Assembly (NCBI GenBank): GCA_036257895.1
Contig: DATAES010000256.1
Span: forward strand, 1-23,517
DNA length: 23,517 nucleotides
Reading direction: 5' to 3'
Source: DATAES01 sp036257895
GTDB lineage: Bacteria > Actinomycetota > Acidimicrobiia > Acidimicrobiales > JACDCH01
Shown: one piece after another, positions 1-7,044 of the stretch
Layout of the letters: every line of letters begins with the position of its first letter
Numbering within the stretch: position 1 is the stretch's first letter
Program-made: the position numbers and the translations under genes
The notes under the pieces: model-generated
The model's database searches: none
What the model saw: the letters and a program-made list of their open reading frames with translations, nothing else
What the model was told of the DNA's origin: nothing

Positions 1-407
1 GACCGGCTGATCCCGGCCCGCTTCAACACCGACGGAGACACGCCTGCCTCGCGCCACGTGGCGTAGGAGATCCCCTTGCGCTCGCCGTAAGTCTTCGCAG
101 CCGTGACAAAGTCCGCCTCGACTCCAGCAAGGTCGACCGTCTTGTCCATTCCCTCGAGCTCTTCTTGCAGATCTCGACGTTCCTGGCGGAGGTGCAGCGC
201 GTGCAGCTTGTCAGCCGAGGGCAGCTCGGCATCGATTGTTTGCAGACGCTTCCTTATCGAATCGGGCGTGCGCTTACGACCTCGCTTGGGCCGGTTCGCT
301 TCGAGCGCTTCGAGATAGGCGCGCACCGCTCGCCCCTGGGTGCGGCCCTCCGCCAACGCTGCTTTGTGCTCATCCGTCATCGATCGTTGACTCTGCTTTG
401 CAGCCAC
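1..407 (-). CDS. Conserved actinobacterial protein of unknown function, partial (3' end off window)
   Basis: The reading frame is open from the start codon to the left window edge with no stop, so the C-terminus is missing. The visible 135 residues are charged and helical, with a basic stretch PKRGRKRTPDSIRKRL, a likely coiled-coil segment (LHLRQERRDLQEELEGM), and a conserved-looking end, AAKTYGERKGISYATWREAGV. I recognise the pattern from small uncharacterised proteins of about 125-145 residues that are common in Actinomycetota; no function is known to me. The basic patch followed by a compact C-terminal segment could suit nucleic-acid binding, but that is inference. The start could be ATG at 380 or GTG at 407. 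I prefer GTG 407 because a TACGAT box lies 7 bases upstream of it, while ATG 380 has no ribosome binding site. It is divergent from the aminopeptidase operon. Confidence 0.75.
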   Translation of the reverse strand, partial: MAAKQSQRSMTDEHKAALAEGRTQGRAVRAYLEALEANRPKRGRKRTPDSIRKRLQTIDAELPSADKLHALHLRQERRDLQEELEGMDKTVDLAGVEADFVTAAKTYGERKGISYATWREAGVSPSVLKRAGISR

Positions 408-414
408 GGCGGGG

Positions 415-420
415 ATCGTA
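415..420 (-). promoter_or_regulatory. Putative -10 box (TACGAT) of a leaderless transcript
   Basis: TACGAT on the minus strand ends 7 bases before GTG 407. There is no Shine-Dalgarno sequence close to that start, so transcription beginning at or next to the start codon would fit. The -35 region is not recognisable. Confidence 0.35.
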
Positions 421-453
421 GTTCTCCATTTTCGCTATTCCACGGCGACTCAT

Positions 454-1842
454 TTGACGTCGATCGTCAGACACCGATCCTGGGACCAAGACCCTTTCGC
501 TACCGTGGATGGTTTGGAACGCTCGAACGCTCGCGTCGACGACTGGTGGGAACTCGCCGATCCCGGCTCGGCCGGCCGATCGATGCACGACCTCATTCGG
601 GAGCTCTATCCGATCTGCCGGAGCATCACCGGTGACGGCGTTCGCGAGACGCTGGCGATCGTCGGCCGAGAGATCCCGTTGGACGTCACCGAAGTGCCCT
701 CCGGCACGGAAGTCCTCGACTGGAGAGTGCCGCGTGAGTGGAACATCCGCGATGCCTGGATCAAGGACCGCGCCGGCAACCGGGTCGTCGACTTCCGAGA
801 GTGCAATCTCCACGTCGTCAGCTACAGCGTTCCGATCCACGCAACGATGAGCCGCGCCGACCTCGAGCCTCACCTGCACTCGATACCGGAACAGCCGGAC
901 TGGGTGCCGTATCGCACCTCGTATTACAACGAGTCCTGGGGTTTCTGCGTCAGCGAGAACCAACGCAAGTCGCTGCTCGACGACGAGTACGAGGTGTGCA
1001 TCGACTCCGATCTGCGCGACGGACACCTCACGTACGGCGAGTGCGTCCTGCCAGGAACGTCCGGACGCGAGGTGTTGATCTCGAGCCACGTCTGTCATCC
1101 GTCGCTCTGCAACGACAATCTCGCAGGCATCGCGATCGCCGCTCATCTCGCGCGTCAGCTGCAAGACGTCGACCTTCGTTATACGTATCGATTCGTGTTC
1201 GCTCCCGGGACGATCGGTGCGATCACCTGGTTGGCGCGCAACCCGGAGGCGGCGGCGCGCATCGACCATGGACTCGTGCTCACGTGTGTCGGCGATCCCG
1301 GAGGGTTCACGTACAAGCGGAGCCGCCGCGGCGCGGCACCCATCGATCGCGCCGCCGCGTACGTGCTCGAGCGTCTCGGCCCCGGTAACACCCTCGTGGA
1401 CTTCCACCCGTACGGGTACGACGAGCGGCAGTACTGCTCGCCCGGCTTCAACCTCGGTGTCGGATGCCTGATGCGCTCGCACCACGGACAGTTCCCCGAA
1501 TACCACACCTCGGCTGACGACCTCGATTTCGTGCGTCCCGACGCGTTGGCGGGGACGCTCGATGCGTGCTTGCGCATCATGGACGTGCTCGAGCACGACG
1601 TCCGCTTTCGCAATCTGAGTCCGTACGGCGAGCCGATGCTGGGCAGGCGGGGTTTGTATCGCAGCATCGGTGGCGAAGCCGGCGCCAAGACGAACGAGCT
1701 CGCGTTGCTGTGGGTGTTGAACCAGTCCGACGGTGAGCACTCGCTGCTCGACATCGCCGAGCGCTCCGGGCTGGAGTTCTCCATCATCCGCGGGGCCGCC
1801 GCGGCGCTGGTCGAACACGACCTGCTCGAGCCTGTCTTGTGA
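454..1842 (+). CDS. DUF4910/DUF2172-type zinc aminopeptidase-like protein
   Basis: The protein (462 residues from TTG 454) has the core of the DUF4910/DUF2172 family, peptidase-like proteins related to M28 aminopeptidases that often lie in surface-glycan and sugar-nucleotide gene clusters. The core opens with LIRELYPICRSITGDGVRETL. Likely metal ligands are in SSHVCHPSLCNDN (His212, Asp221) and FPEYHTSADD (Glu349, His351). The last 60 or so residues (ELALLWVLNQSDGEHSLLDIA) resemble the winged-helix tail seen in this family. The true start is uncertain: TTG 454 has no ribosome binding site, and GTG 505, TTG 514 and ATG 583 are in frame before or at the conserved core. The stop overlaps the rfbC start (GTGA), so the two are translationally coupled. 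The substrate is unknown; the neighbour rfbC suggests surface-sugar modification. Confidence 0.82.
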   Translation: MTSIVRHRSWDQDPFATVDGLERSNARVDDWWELADPGSAGRSMHDLIRELYPICRSITGDGVRETLAIVGREIPLDVTEVPSGTEVLDWRVPREWNIRDAWIKDRAGNRVVDFRECNLHVVSYSVPIHATMSRADLEPHLHSIPEQPDWVPYRTSYYNESWGFCVSENQRKSLLDDEYEVCIDSDLRDGHLTYGECVLPGTSGREVLISSHVCHPSLCNDNLAGIAIAAHLARQLQDVDLRYTYRFVFAPGTIGAITWLARNPEAAARIDHGLVLTCVGDPGGFTYKRSRRGAAPIDRAAAYVLERLGPGNTLVDFHPYGYDERQYCSPGFNLGVGCLMRSHHGQFPEYHTSADDLDFVRPDALAGTLDACLRIMDVLEHDVRFRNLSPYGEPMLGRRGLYRSIGGEAGAKTNELALLWVLNQSDGEHSLLDIAERSGLEFSIIRGAAAALVEHDLLEPVL

Positions 1843-2369
1843 AGTTCACGGAGACGACGGTCGCGGGCGTCGTCGTCGTCGAGCCCGAACGCAGGGAGGA
1901 CGATCGGGGCTTCTTTGCGCGCACGTTCTGCGTCGACGAATTCGTTGCGCACGGCCTCGATCCTGCAGTCGTGCAGTGCAACATCTCGTTCAACGTGCTT
2001 GCGGGGACAGTGCGCGGCATGCACTATCAAGCGCCCCCGGTCTCCGAGACCAAGCTGGTGCGCTGCACACGTGGGGCGATTCTCGACGTCGTCGTCGATC
2101 TCCGCCCGGAGTCGCCGACCTATCGCCAGCACGTCGCCGTCGAGTTGACCGCCGCCAATCGGCTCGCGCTCTACATCTCGAAAGGTTTGCTCGCCCACGG
2201 CTTCCAGACGCTCGATGACGACACCGAGGTCACGTATCAGATGGGTGAGCGGTACACGCCCGGTGCCGACCGCGGTTTTCGTCACGACGATCCCGCGTTC
2301 GGCATTGAGTGGCCGCTCCCGGTGTCCGCCATCTCCGAGAAGGACATGAATTGGCCTCTGCTGGGATGA
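1839..2369 (+). CDS. rfbC: dTDP-4-dehydrorhamnose 3,5-epimerase (RmlC/RfbC)
   Basis: A cupin-fold epimerase of 176 residues, a normal length. It converts dTDP-4-keto-6-deoxyglucose to dTDP-4-keto-L-rhamnose in the cytoplasm, the third step of dTDP-L-rhamnose synthesis. Family hallmarks are DDRGFFARTF (residues 21-30), NISFNVLAGTVRGMHYQ with the catalytic His62, Lys72 in SETKLVRC, the AHGFQTL strand (119-125) and the active-site Tyr133 in VTYQM. The GTG start overlaps the TGA of the aminopeptidase by 3 bases and the stop overlaps the next ATG (ATGA), so it is a middle gene of a coupled operon. rmlA, rmlB and rmlD are not in the window. RmlC relatives that act only at C3 or C5 in other deoxysugar pathways look similar, so the exact product is inferred. 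Confidence 0.9.
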   Translation: MKFTETTVAGVVVVEPERREDDRGFFARTFCVDEFVAHGLDPAVVQCNISFNVLAGTVRGMHYQAPPVSETKLVRCTRGAILDVVVDLRPESPTYRQHVAVELTAANRLALYISKGLLAHGFQTLDDDTEVTYQMGERYTPGADRGFRHDDPAFGIEWPLPVSAISEKDMNWPLLG

Positions 2370-3529
2370 CCGCAGCGGACGTGGTCGTCGTCGGCGGTGG
2401 CATCGTCGGCCTTGCGACCGCATACCGGCTCGGACAAGCGCGCCCGGACGCGCGCATCACCGTGTTGGAGAAGGAGGCGACGGTGGGTCGCCACCAGAGC
2501 TCGCACAACTCGGGCGTGCTACACGCGGGGTTGTACTACGCACCCGGGTCGAAGAAGGCGGAGCTGTGTCGTCGGGGCAAGGCTGCTGTCGAGGCGTTCG
2601 CGGACGGACATGGCATTCCGATCGTCCGCAACGGCAAGTTGGTCGTGGCGGTGGACGAGCGCGAGCTGCCGGCACTGGCGGCGCTCACCGAACGGGCGGA
2701 GGCGAACGGCGTGCCCGAGTTGCGAACGCTCGACCGAGACGAGTTACGCGAGGTCGAGCCGCACGTGGCTGGCGTCCGAGCGCTTCACTCACCCTCGACC
2801 GGCGTCATCGACTTCGGGCTCGTGTGTGACGCCTTGGCTTCCGAGCTCGACGTCCGCACGGAAACGAGTGTGGTGGACCTCGTCGAGGCGAACGGGGGCG
2901 TCCGGCTGACCACCACGCGCGGCGAGATCGAGGCGCGGGCGGTCGTGGTGTGCGCAGGTCTGTGGTCGTCGCAACTGGCCAAACGGGCCAGCCTCGTGAC
3001 CGACGTGCAGATCGTGCCGTTCCGAGGCACTTGGCTCGCGCTCCGTCCTTCGGGTGCTTCCCTGGTGAACGGCAACATCTATCCGGTTCCCGATCCGGAG
3101 CTGCCGTTCCTGGGTGTGCACTTCACACGTCGCGTCGACGGCAGCGTGTGGTCCGGCCCGAACGCGGTCCTGTCCTTGGCAGAGCGCTCGGTCGTGCGCG
3201 ACGCGCTGCGGTTCCGTGGTCTGTGGCGCCTCGGCGCGCGTGAGGCACGCGTCGCTGTCCGCGAGTTCCGGTTGTCGCACTGGCACCGTGCCGCGTTGCG
3301 CGAGCTGAATCGGTACGTGCCCGAGCTTCAGCACGACGACATCGAATGGTCCAACCGGCCGTCCGGTGTTCGCGCGCAAGCGGTGCGACGCGATGGCTCG
3401 CTCGTCGACGACTTCGTGATCGAAGGCAAGGGCAGGATCGTCTGGGTGCTGAACGCACCGTCGCCCGCGGCCACAGCGTCGCTCGCGATCGGCGAGGTGC
3501 TCGCCGGAGAGGCCATGACTCGCTTGTAG
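2366..3529 (+). CDS. lhgO: FAD-dependent L-2-hydroxyglutarate oxidase/dehydrogenase-like protein
   Basis: This 387-residue flavoprotein of the DAO/glycerol-3-phosphate dehydrogenase superfamily begins with the dinucleotide-binding motif VVVVGGGIVGLATAYRL (glycines at 10, 12 and 15). The LhgO signature HQSSHNSGVLHAGLYY is at residues 43-58. The C-terminal part has the expected WSNRPSGVRAQAV and IEGKGRIVWVLNAPSPAATAS segments that cap the FAD. LhgO oxidises L-2-hydroxyglutarate to 2-oxoglutarate, a metabolite-repair or lysine-catabolism step, passing electrons to oxygen or quinone. I place the start at ATG 2366, which overlaps the rfbC stop, rather than further upstream, because the Rossmann motif follows directly. 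The stop lies 1 base before purL. The role within a rhamnose/purine operon is unclear; a related hydroxyacid substrate cannot be excluded. Confidence 0.85.
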   Translation: MTAADVVVVGGGIVGLATAYRLGQARPDARITVLEKEATVGRHQSSHNSGVLHAGLYYAPGSKKAELCRRGKAAVEAFADGHGIPIVRNGKLVVAVDERELPALAALTERAEANGVPELRTLDRDELREVEPHVAGVRALHSPSTGVIDFGLVCDALASELDVRTETSVVDLVEANGGVRLTTTRGEIEARAVVVCAGLWSSQLAKRASLVTDVQIVPFRGTWLALRPSGASLVNGNIYPVPDPELPFLGVHFTRRVDGSVWSGPNAVLSLAERSVVRDALRFRGLWRLGAREARVAVREFRLSHWHRAALRELNRYVPELQHDDIEWSNRPSGVRAQAVRRDGSLVDDFVIEGKGRIVWVLNAPSPAATASLAIGEVLAGEAMTRL

Positions 3530-3530
3530 C

Positions 3531-5714
3531 GTGACGGCTGTGGGCGCAACGGACGGAGAAGACCACATCCATCGCGCGCTCGGATTGACCGACGACGAGC
3601 GCGATCACATCGAACAGATCCTGGGTCGGTCGCCGAATCATCTCGAGCTCGCGATGTACGCCGTGATGTGGTCCGAGCACTGCTCGTACAAGTCGTCCCG
3701 TCTCCACCTGCGGAGGCTGCCGACGGAAGCCCAGTGGGTACTGGTCGGCCCGGGCGAAGGAGCGGGCGTCGTCGACGTCGGCGACGGCATCGCGGTCGCC
3801 ATCCGCATCGAGAGCCACAACCACCCTTCGGCCGTCGAGCCGTACCAGGGAGCAGCGACAGGCGTCGGCGGCATCCTGCGCGACATCTTCTCGATGGGCG
3901 CTCGTCCGATAGCGGTGATGGACCCGCTCCGCTTCGGCCCGATCGACGATGCGCGCAGCCGCTGGATCGCGGAAGGCGTCGTGTCGGGGATCTCCGGTTA
4001 CGGCAACTCGGTCGGCGTCCCGACGGTCGGCGGCGAAGTGGTGTTCGACGAGACGTACGCCGAGAACCCACTCGTGAACGTCCTGTGTCTCGGAGTCCTC
4101 CCGGTCGAGCGTCTCGTGTTGGCGCGGGCATCCGGGGTCGGCAACCTCGCGGTGCTGCTCGGATCGTCGACAGGCCGGGACGGCATCGGTGGTGTGAGCG
4201 TGCTCGCATCCGCCGGCTTCGGTGACGACGAGGCGGATGCAGCCAAACGTCCGAGCGTGCAGGTCGGCGACCCCTTCGAGGAGAAGCGGCTCATCGAGGC
4301 GTGCTTGGCGCTGCTCGACGCGGGCCTGGCTGTGGGTGTGCAGGACCTCGGCGGCGCCGGCCTCACGTGCGCCACGAGCGAGACCGCGGCCAAAGGCGGA
4401 GCGGGCATGGACGTCTACGTGTCCGAGGTGCCGCGGCGCGAGCCGGGCATGGAGCCGTTCGAGGTGATGACGAGCGAGTCGCAGGAGCGGATGCTCGCCA
4501 TCGTCCGTCCCGAGGATCTCGATGAGGTCCTCGCGATCTGCGAACGCTGGGAGGTCCGCGCCTCGGTCGTCGGCACCGTTACCGGGTCGGGGCGGCTGCG
4601 CATCCTGAGCGCGTTCGACGGCGAGGTCCTCGCCGACGTCCCCGCCAAGTCATTGGAGGAGGACGCTCCTCTCTACGACCGCCCCCGGCACGCGCCCGAG
4701 ACGTCCCCTTCTGAACTCGGGGTCGCCGTGGCCCCTCTGGGGGCCACGGCGCACCAACATTCGTCGTCGGGGGAGCGGCTGCTGGGGATGTTGGCGGACA
4801 CGTCGTGGGTGTGGTCGCAGTACGACCACCAGTTGTTCCTGAACACGGTGGTCGGGCCTGGTGGGGACGCGACCGTCCTGCGGTTGAAGCATCCGACGAC
4901 CGGGATCGACACAGGCCGGGCGCTGGCGCTCACCACCGACGGGAACCACCGGTGGTGCGCAGCCGATCCTCGCACTGGGACAGCCTGGGTGGTCGCCGAG
5001 TCGATGCTCAACCTCGCGTGCGTCGGTGCACGTCCCCTTGCGGTCGTCAACTGCCTCAACTTCGGCAATCCTGAGCATCCCGAAGTGATGTGGCAGCTGT
5101 CAGAAGCCATCGACGGCATGGGAGACGCCTGCCGCGCCCTCGGCGTTCCGGTCGTCGGCGGCAACGTCAGCCTCTACAACGAGTCACGCGGGCGGGACAT
5201 CGATCCGACGCCGGTGGTGGGCATGCTTGGGATCATCGACCGACTCGGCGACACACGGCCGCCGACTGTCTCGCTCGTCGACGCCAACCGCATCGTGGTC
5301 CTCGGCCCGCCGGCCGGGTCCGCGCTCGACTACGACGTCCACCGCAACGTCTGTGCGCTCGTCGCCTCGCTGGTGAACGATCGGTTGGTCGAGGGTGTGC
5401 ACGACGTGTCCGACGGCGGGGTGGCGCTCGCGCTCGCGGAAATGGCCGTTCGCTCCGGCGTCGGCTTTCGGGTCGACGCGATCGATGTGTTCGTCGAGTC
5501 GCCATCGCGGGTCGTGGTGTCAGTGCCGGCCGCCAACCTCCGAGATGTGCACCGTCGCCACGTCGACGCGGGCGTCGACGGCCTCCTGTTGGGAGACGCA
5601 GGAGGCGATCGGCTCGTCATCGAGGGTCAGCTCGACGTCTCGGTCGCCGACGCGGTCACCGCGTGGCGTGATCGCATCCCCGATGCGCTCGGCACAGGGA
5701 CGACGCAAGGTTGA
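3531..5714 (+). CDS. purL: Phosphoribosylformylglycinamidine synthase, PurL subunit (short type)
   Basis: PurL (727 residues) makes FGAM from FGAR, ATP and glutamine-derived ammonia, the fourth step of purine synthesis. The short form has only the synthase part and works with PurQ (glutaminase) and PurS, neither of which is in the window. Visible motifs are SEHCSYKSSRLHL (48-60), the ATP/metal motif RIESHNHPSAVEPYQGAATG from residue 92 (His96 and His98), DLGGAGLTCATSE, and in the second half QYDHQLF, CLNFGNPEHPE, VVGGNVSLYNE and GVHDVSDGGVALALAE. The GTG start follows the lhgO stop by 1 base. A linker around residues 388-415 (SELGVAVAPLGATAHQHSS) is encoded by a perfect hairpin, listed separately. 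The 3' end converges on the SDR gene with a 1-base gap. Confidence 0.97.
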   Translation: MTAVGATDGEDHIHRALGLTDDERDHIEQILGRSPNHLELAMYAVMWSEHCSYKSSRLHLRRLPTEAQWVLVGPGEGAGVVDVGDGIAVAIRIESHNHPSAVEPYQGAATGVGGILRDIFSMGARPIAVMDPLRFGPIDDARSRWIAEGVVSGISGYGNSVGVPTVGGEVVFDETYAENPLVNVLCLGVLPVERLVLARASGVGNLAVLLGSSTGRDGIGGVSVLASAGFGDDEADAAKRPSVQVGDPFEEKRLIEACLALLDAGLAVGVQDLGGAGLTCATSETAAKGGAGMDVYVSEVPRREPGMEPFEVMTSESQERMLAIVRPEDLDEVLAICERWEVRASVVGTVTGSGRLRILSAFDGEVLADVPAKSLEEDAPLYDRPRHAPETSPSELGVAVAPLGATAHQHSSSGERLLGMLADTSWVWSQYDHQLFLNTVVGPGGDATVLRLKHPTTGIDTGRALALTTDGNHRWCAADPRTGTAWVVAESMLNLACVGARPLAVVNCLNFGNPEHPEVMWQLSEAIDGMGDACRALGVPVVGGNVSLYNESRGRDIDPTPVVGMLGIIDRLGDTRPPTVSLVDANRIVVLGPPAGSALDYDVHRNVCALVASLVNDRLVEGVHDVSDGGVALALAEMAVRSGVGFRVDAIDVFVESPSRVVVSVPAANLRDVHRRHVDAGVDGLLLGDAGGDRLVIEGQLDVSVADAVTAWRDRIPDALGTGTTQG
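4724..4751. repeat. Perfect 12-bp inverted repeat inside purL
   Basis: Bases 4724-4735 (CGCCGTGGCCCC) pair perfectly with 4740-4751 across a TCTG loop. The stem covers codons 398-407 of purL, in the linker between the two halves of the protein. There is no T-tract after it on either strand, so it is not a standard terminator. Confidence 0.85.
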
Positions 5715-5715
5715 T

Positions 5716-6456
5716 CTACGAAGCGGTCATGCCGCCGTCGATGACGAACTCGGACCCGGTGCTGTACGCACTCTCGTCGGACGCGAGGTAGAGCGCGAGC
5801 CGCGCCACTTCGATGGCGTCGGCCTTGCGGTTCACCGGAACGCGTTGCATGACCGCGTCCATGATCCCCCACTTCTCGAACTCGTCGAGCATGGGGGTTT
5901 CGATGATGCCGGGATGGATCGAGTTGACTCGCACGCCGAAGGGTGCGACCTCGAGCGCGACCGACTTCGTCATGCCGCGCACCGCCCACTTGCTGGCGCC
6001 ATAGGCGATCATCCCAGGTGATCCCATGAGTCCCGCCACCGATGAGATGTTGATGATGGAGCCCGTCTGCCGCTCGACCATGTGCGGCACGACAGCCTTC
6101 ATCCCGAGGAACACGCCGATCTGGTTGACGTCGATGACGCGCCGGTAGTCCTCCTCGGTGGTCATCACCAGCGGCGAGATCGCCACGATGCCGGCGTTGT
6201 TCACGAGCACGTCGAGCTGCCCGTGTTCCGTCAGCACCGCGCCGACGACGCTCGCCCAGTCCGCCTCGAGAGTCACGTCGTGATGGTGATACGTCGCGCG
6301 ATCGCCGATGGTCGCGGCGGTCTGCTTTCCGTCGTCGTCGAGCACGTCGCAGATGACCACCGAGGCGCCTTCGCTCGCGAAGAGCTCCGCTTCCTGCGCG
6401 CCCTGCCCTCGCGCTCCTCCGGTGATCAGCGCCACCTTGCCGTCGAGTCGTCCCAT
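5716..6456 (-). CDS. Short-chain dehydrogenase/reductase (classical SDR)
   Basis: A classical SDR of 246 residues. The cofactor motif is TGGARGQG (12-19), NNAG is at 86-89, and the catalytic tetrad reads Asn111, Ser139, Tyr152 and Lys156. Asp37 at the end of the second strand predicts NAD(H) rather than NADP(H). The ending VIDGGMTAS is typical. The TGGARGQG variant and the length resemble proteins annotated as 3-alpha- or 20-beta-hydroxysteroid dehydrogenases or glucose 1-dehydrogenase-like enzymes, but the substrate cannot be read from sequence. It lies 10 bases downstream of gtrA on the same strand; a TAGGGT box 7 bases before its ATG overlaps the gtrA stop and might also give it its own leaderless transcript. 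No Shine-Dalgarno site is visible. Confidence 0.93.
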   Translation of the reverse strand: MGRLDGKVALITGGARGQGAQEAELFASEGASVVICDVLDDDGKQTAATIGDRATYHHHDVTLEADWASVVGAVLTEHGQLDVLVNNAGIVAISPLVMTTEEDYRRVIDVNQIGVFLGMKAVVPHMVERQTGSIINISSVAGLMGSPGMIAYGASKWAVRGMTKSVALEVAPFGVRVNSIHPGIIETPMLDEFEKWGIMDAVMQRVPVNRKADAIEVARLALYLASDESAYSTGSEFVIDGGMTAS

Positions 6457-6463
6457 GGGCCGG

Positions 6464-6469
6464 ACCCTA
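6464..6469 (-). promoter_or_regulatory. Putative -10 box (TAGGGT) before the SDR gene
   Basis: TAGGGT lies 7 bases upstream of ATG 6456 and contains the gtrA stop codon. The spacing fits a leaderless transcript. The SDR is equally likely to be read through from gtrA, so this is tentative. Confidence 0.22.
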
Positions 6470-6967
6470 CAAGAAGGGTGTCGGACCCTCCGGGTGCTCG
6501 TGGGTCACCTTGAACAGCACGCGGTCGAGGACGAAGAACTTCGCCAGCCACAACACGCCGAACCCGAGCACGTTGCCGACGTTGGCGAGGATCGGACTGT
6601 CCGGATAGCGATCCTCCAAGAACACGACGAACACGGTCGACAGCAGCAGACCGAGGAAGGTCATGACCCAGAACGGGATGATCTCCGCGTAGATGCTGCT
6701 CTTCCCTCGCTTCTGCCAGACCCACGCCCGGCTCAAGTAGTACGTCGGCACGGTGCTGATGGCGACGGCCGTGACGTTCGCCCAACCCCAAGACCACTCG
6801 AGGACATAGGCGAACAGGAAGATGAGGCTCTGACCCATGATCACGCCGACGACGGAGGTCATCGCGTACTTCCAGAACTTCTGGATCATCGGCCGCTCGT
6901 ACAGCTCCTGCAGCCACTCGGGGCCCGGGATGCGTCGAGCCGACTGAGACGTCGGTGTGCTGGGCAC
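6467..6967 (-). CDS. GtrA-family integral membrane protein
   Basis: A 166-residue protein with about four hydrophobic segments (roughly residues 33-55, 58-78, 93-117 and 124-147) and the family's charged TYYLSRAWVWQKRG loop after the second segment. GtrA-like proteins are thought to move lipid-linked sugars (for example undecaprenyl-phosphate-glucose) across the membrane or to assist polysaccharide assembly. Here no glycosyltransferase partner is adjacent, so the specific role is open. The start is GTG 6967: a TAGCCT box sits exactly 6 bases before it and there is no ribosome binding site, which fits a leaderless mRNA. It is divergent from purF across a 77-base gap and leads the SDR gene. Confidence 0.88.
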   Translation of the reverse strand: MPSTPTSQSARRIPGPEWLQELYERPMIQKFWKYAMTSVVGVIMGQSLIFLFAYVLEWSWGWANVTAVAISTVPTYYLSRAWVWQKRGKSSIYAEIIPFWVMTFLGLLLSTVFVVFLEDRYPDSPILANVGNVLGFGVLWLAKFFVLDRVLFKVTHEHPEGPTPFL

Positions 6968-6973
6968 TCTCGC

Positions 6974-6979
6974 AGGCTA
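6974..6979 (-). promoter_or_regulatory. Putative -10 box (TAGCCT) of a leaderless gtrA transcript
   Basis: On the minus strand TAGCCT is followed by GCGAGA and then the GTG start, so +1 would be the start codon itself. The same hexamer precedes xseA. No clear -35 element is seen in the GC-rich sequence upstream. Confidence 0.45.
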
Positions 6980-7032
6980 ACGGCCGCTCCGTGCCGCGGC
7001 CGCGGAACACACCCACCGGGGGCGTCCATCCG

Positions 7033-7038
7033 TATCAT
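7033..7038 (+). promoter_or_regulatory. Putative -10 box (TATCAT) of a leaderless purF transcript
   Basis: TATCAT is followed by six bases (GAGGTG) and then GTG 7045. It is the best match to TATAAT in the 77-base gtrA/purF gap. This decides between GTG 7042 and GTG 7045 as the start and implies an mRNA without a 5' leader. Confidence 0.5.
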
Positions 7039-7044
7039 GAGGTG

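Noticed and set aside
370..1818. Long open frame on the minus strand opposite the aminopeptidase gene
   Set aside because: Its product is a low-complexity Arg/Val/Asp-rich string with no known motif, and it lies antisense to a clear protein family. Long antisense frames are expected at this GC content.
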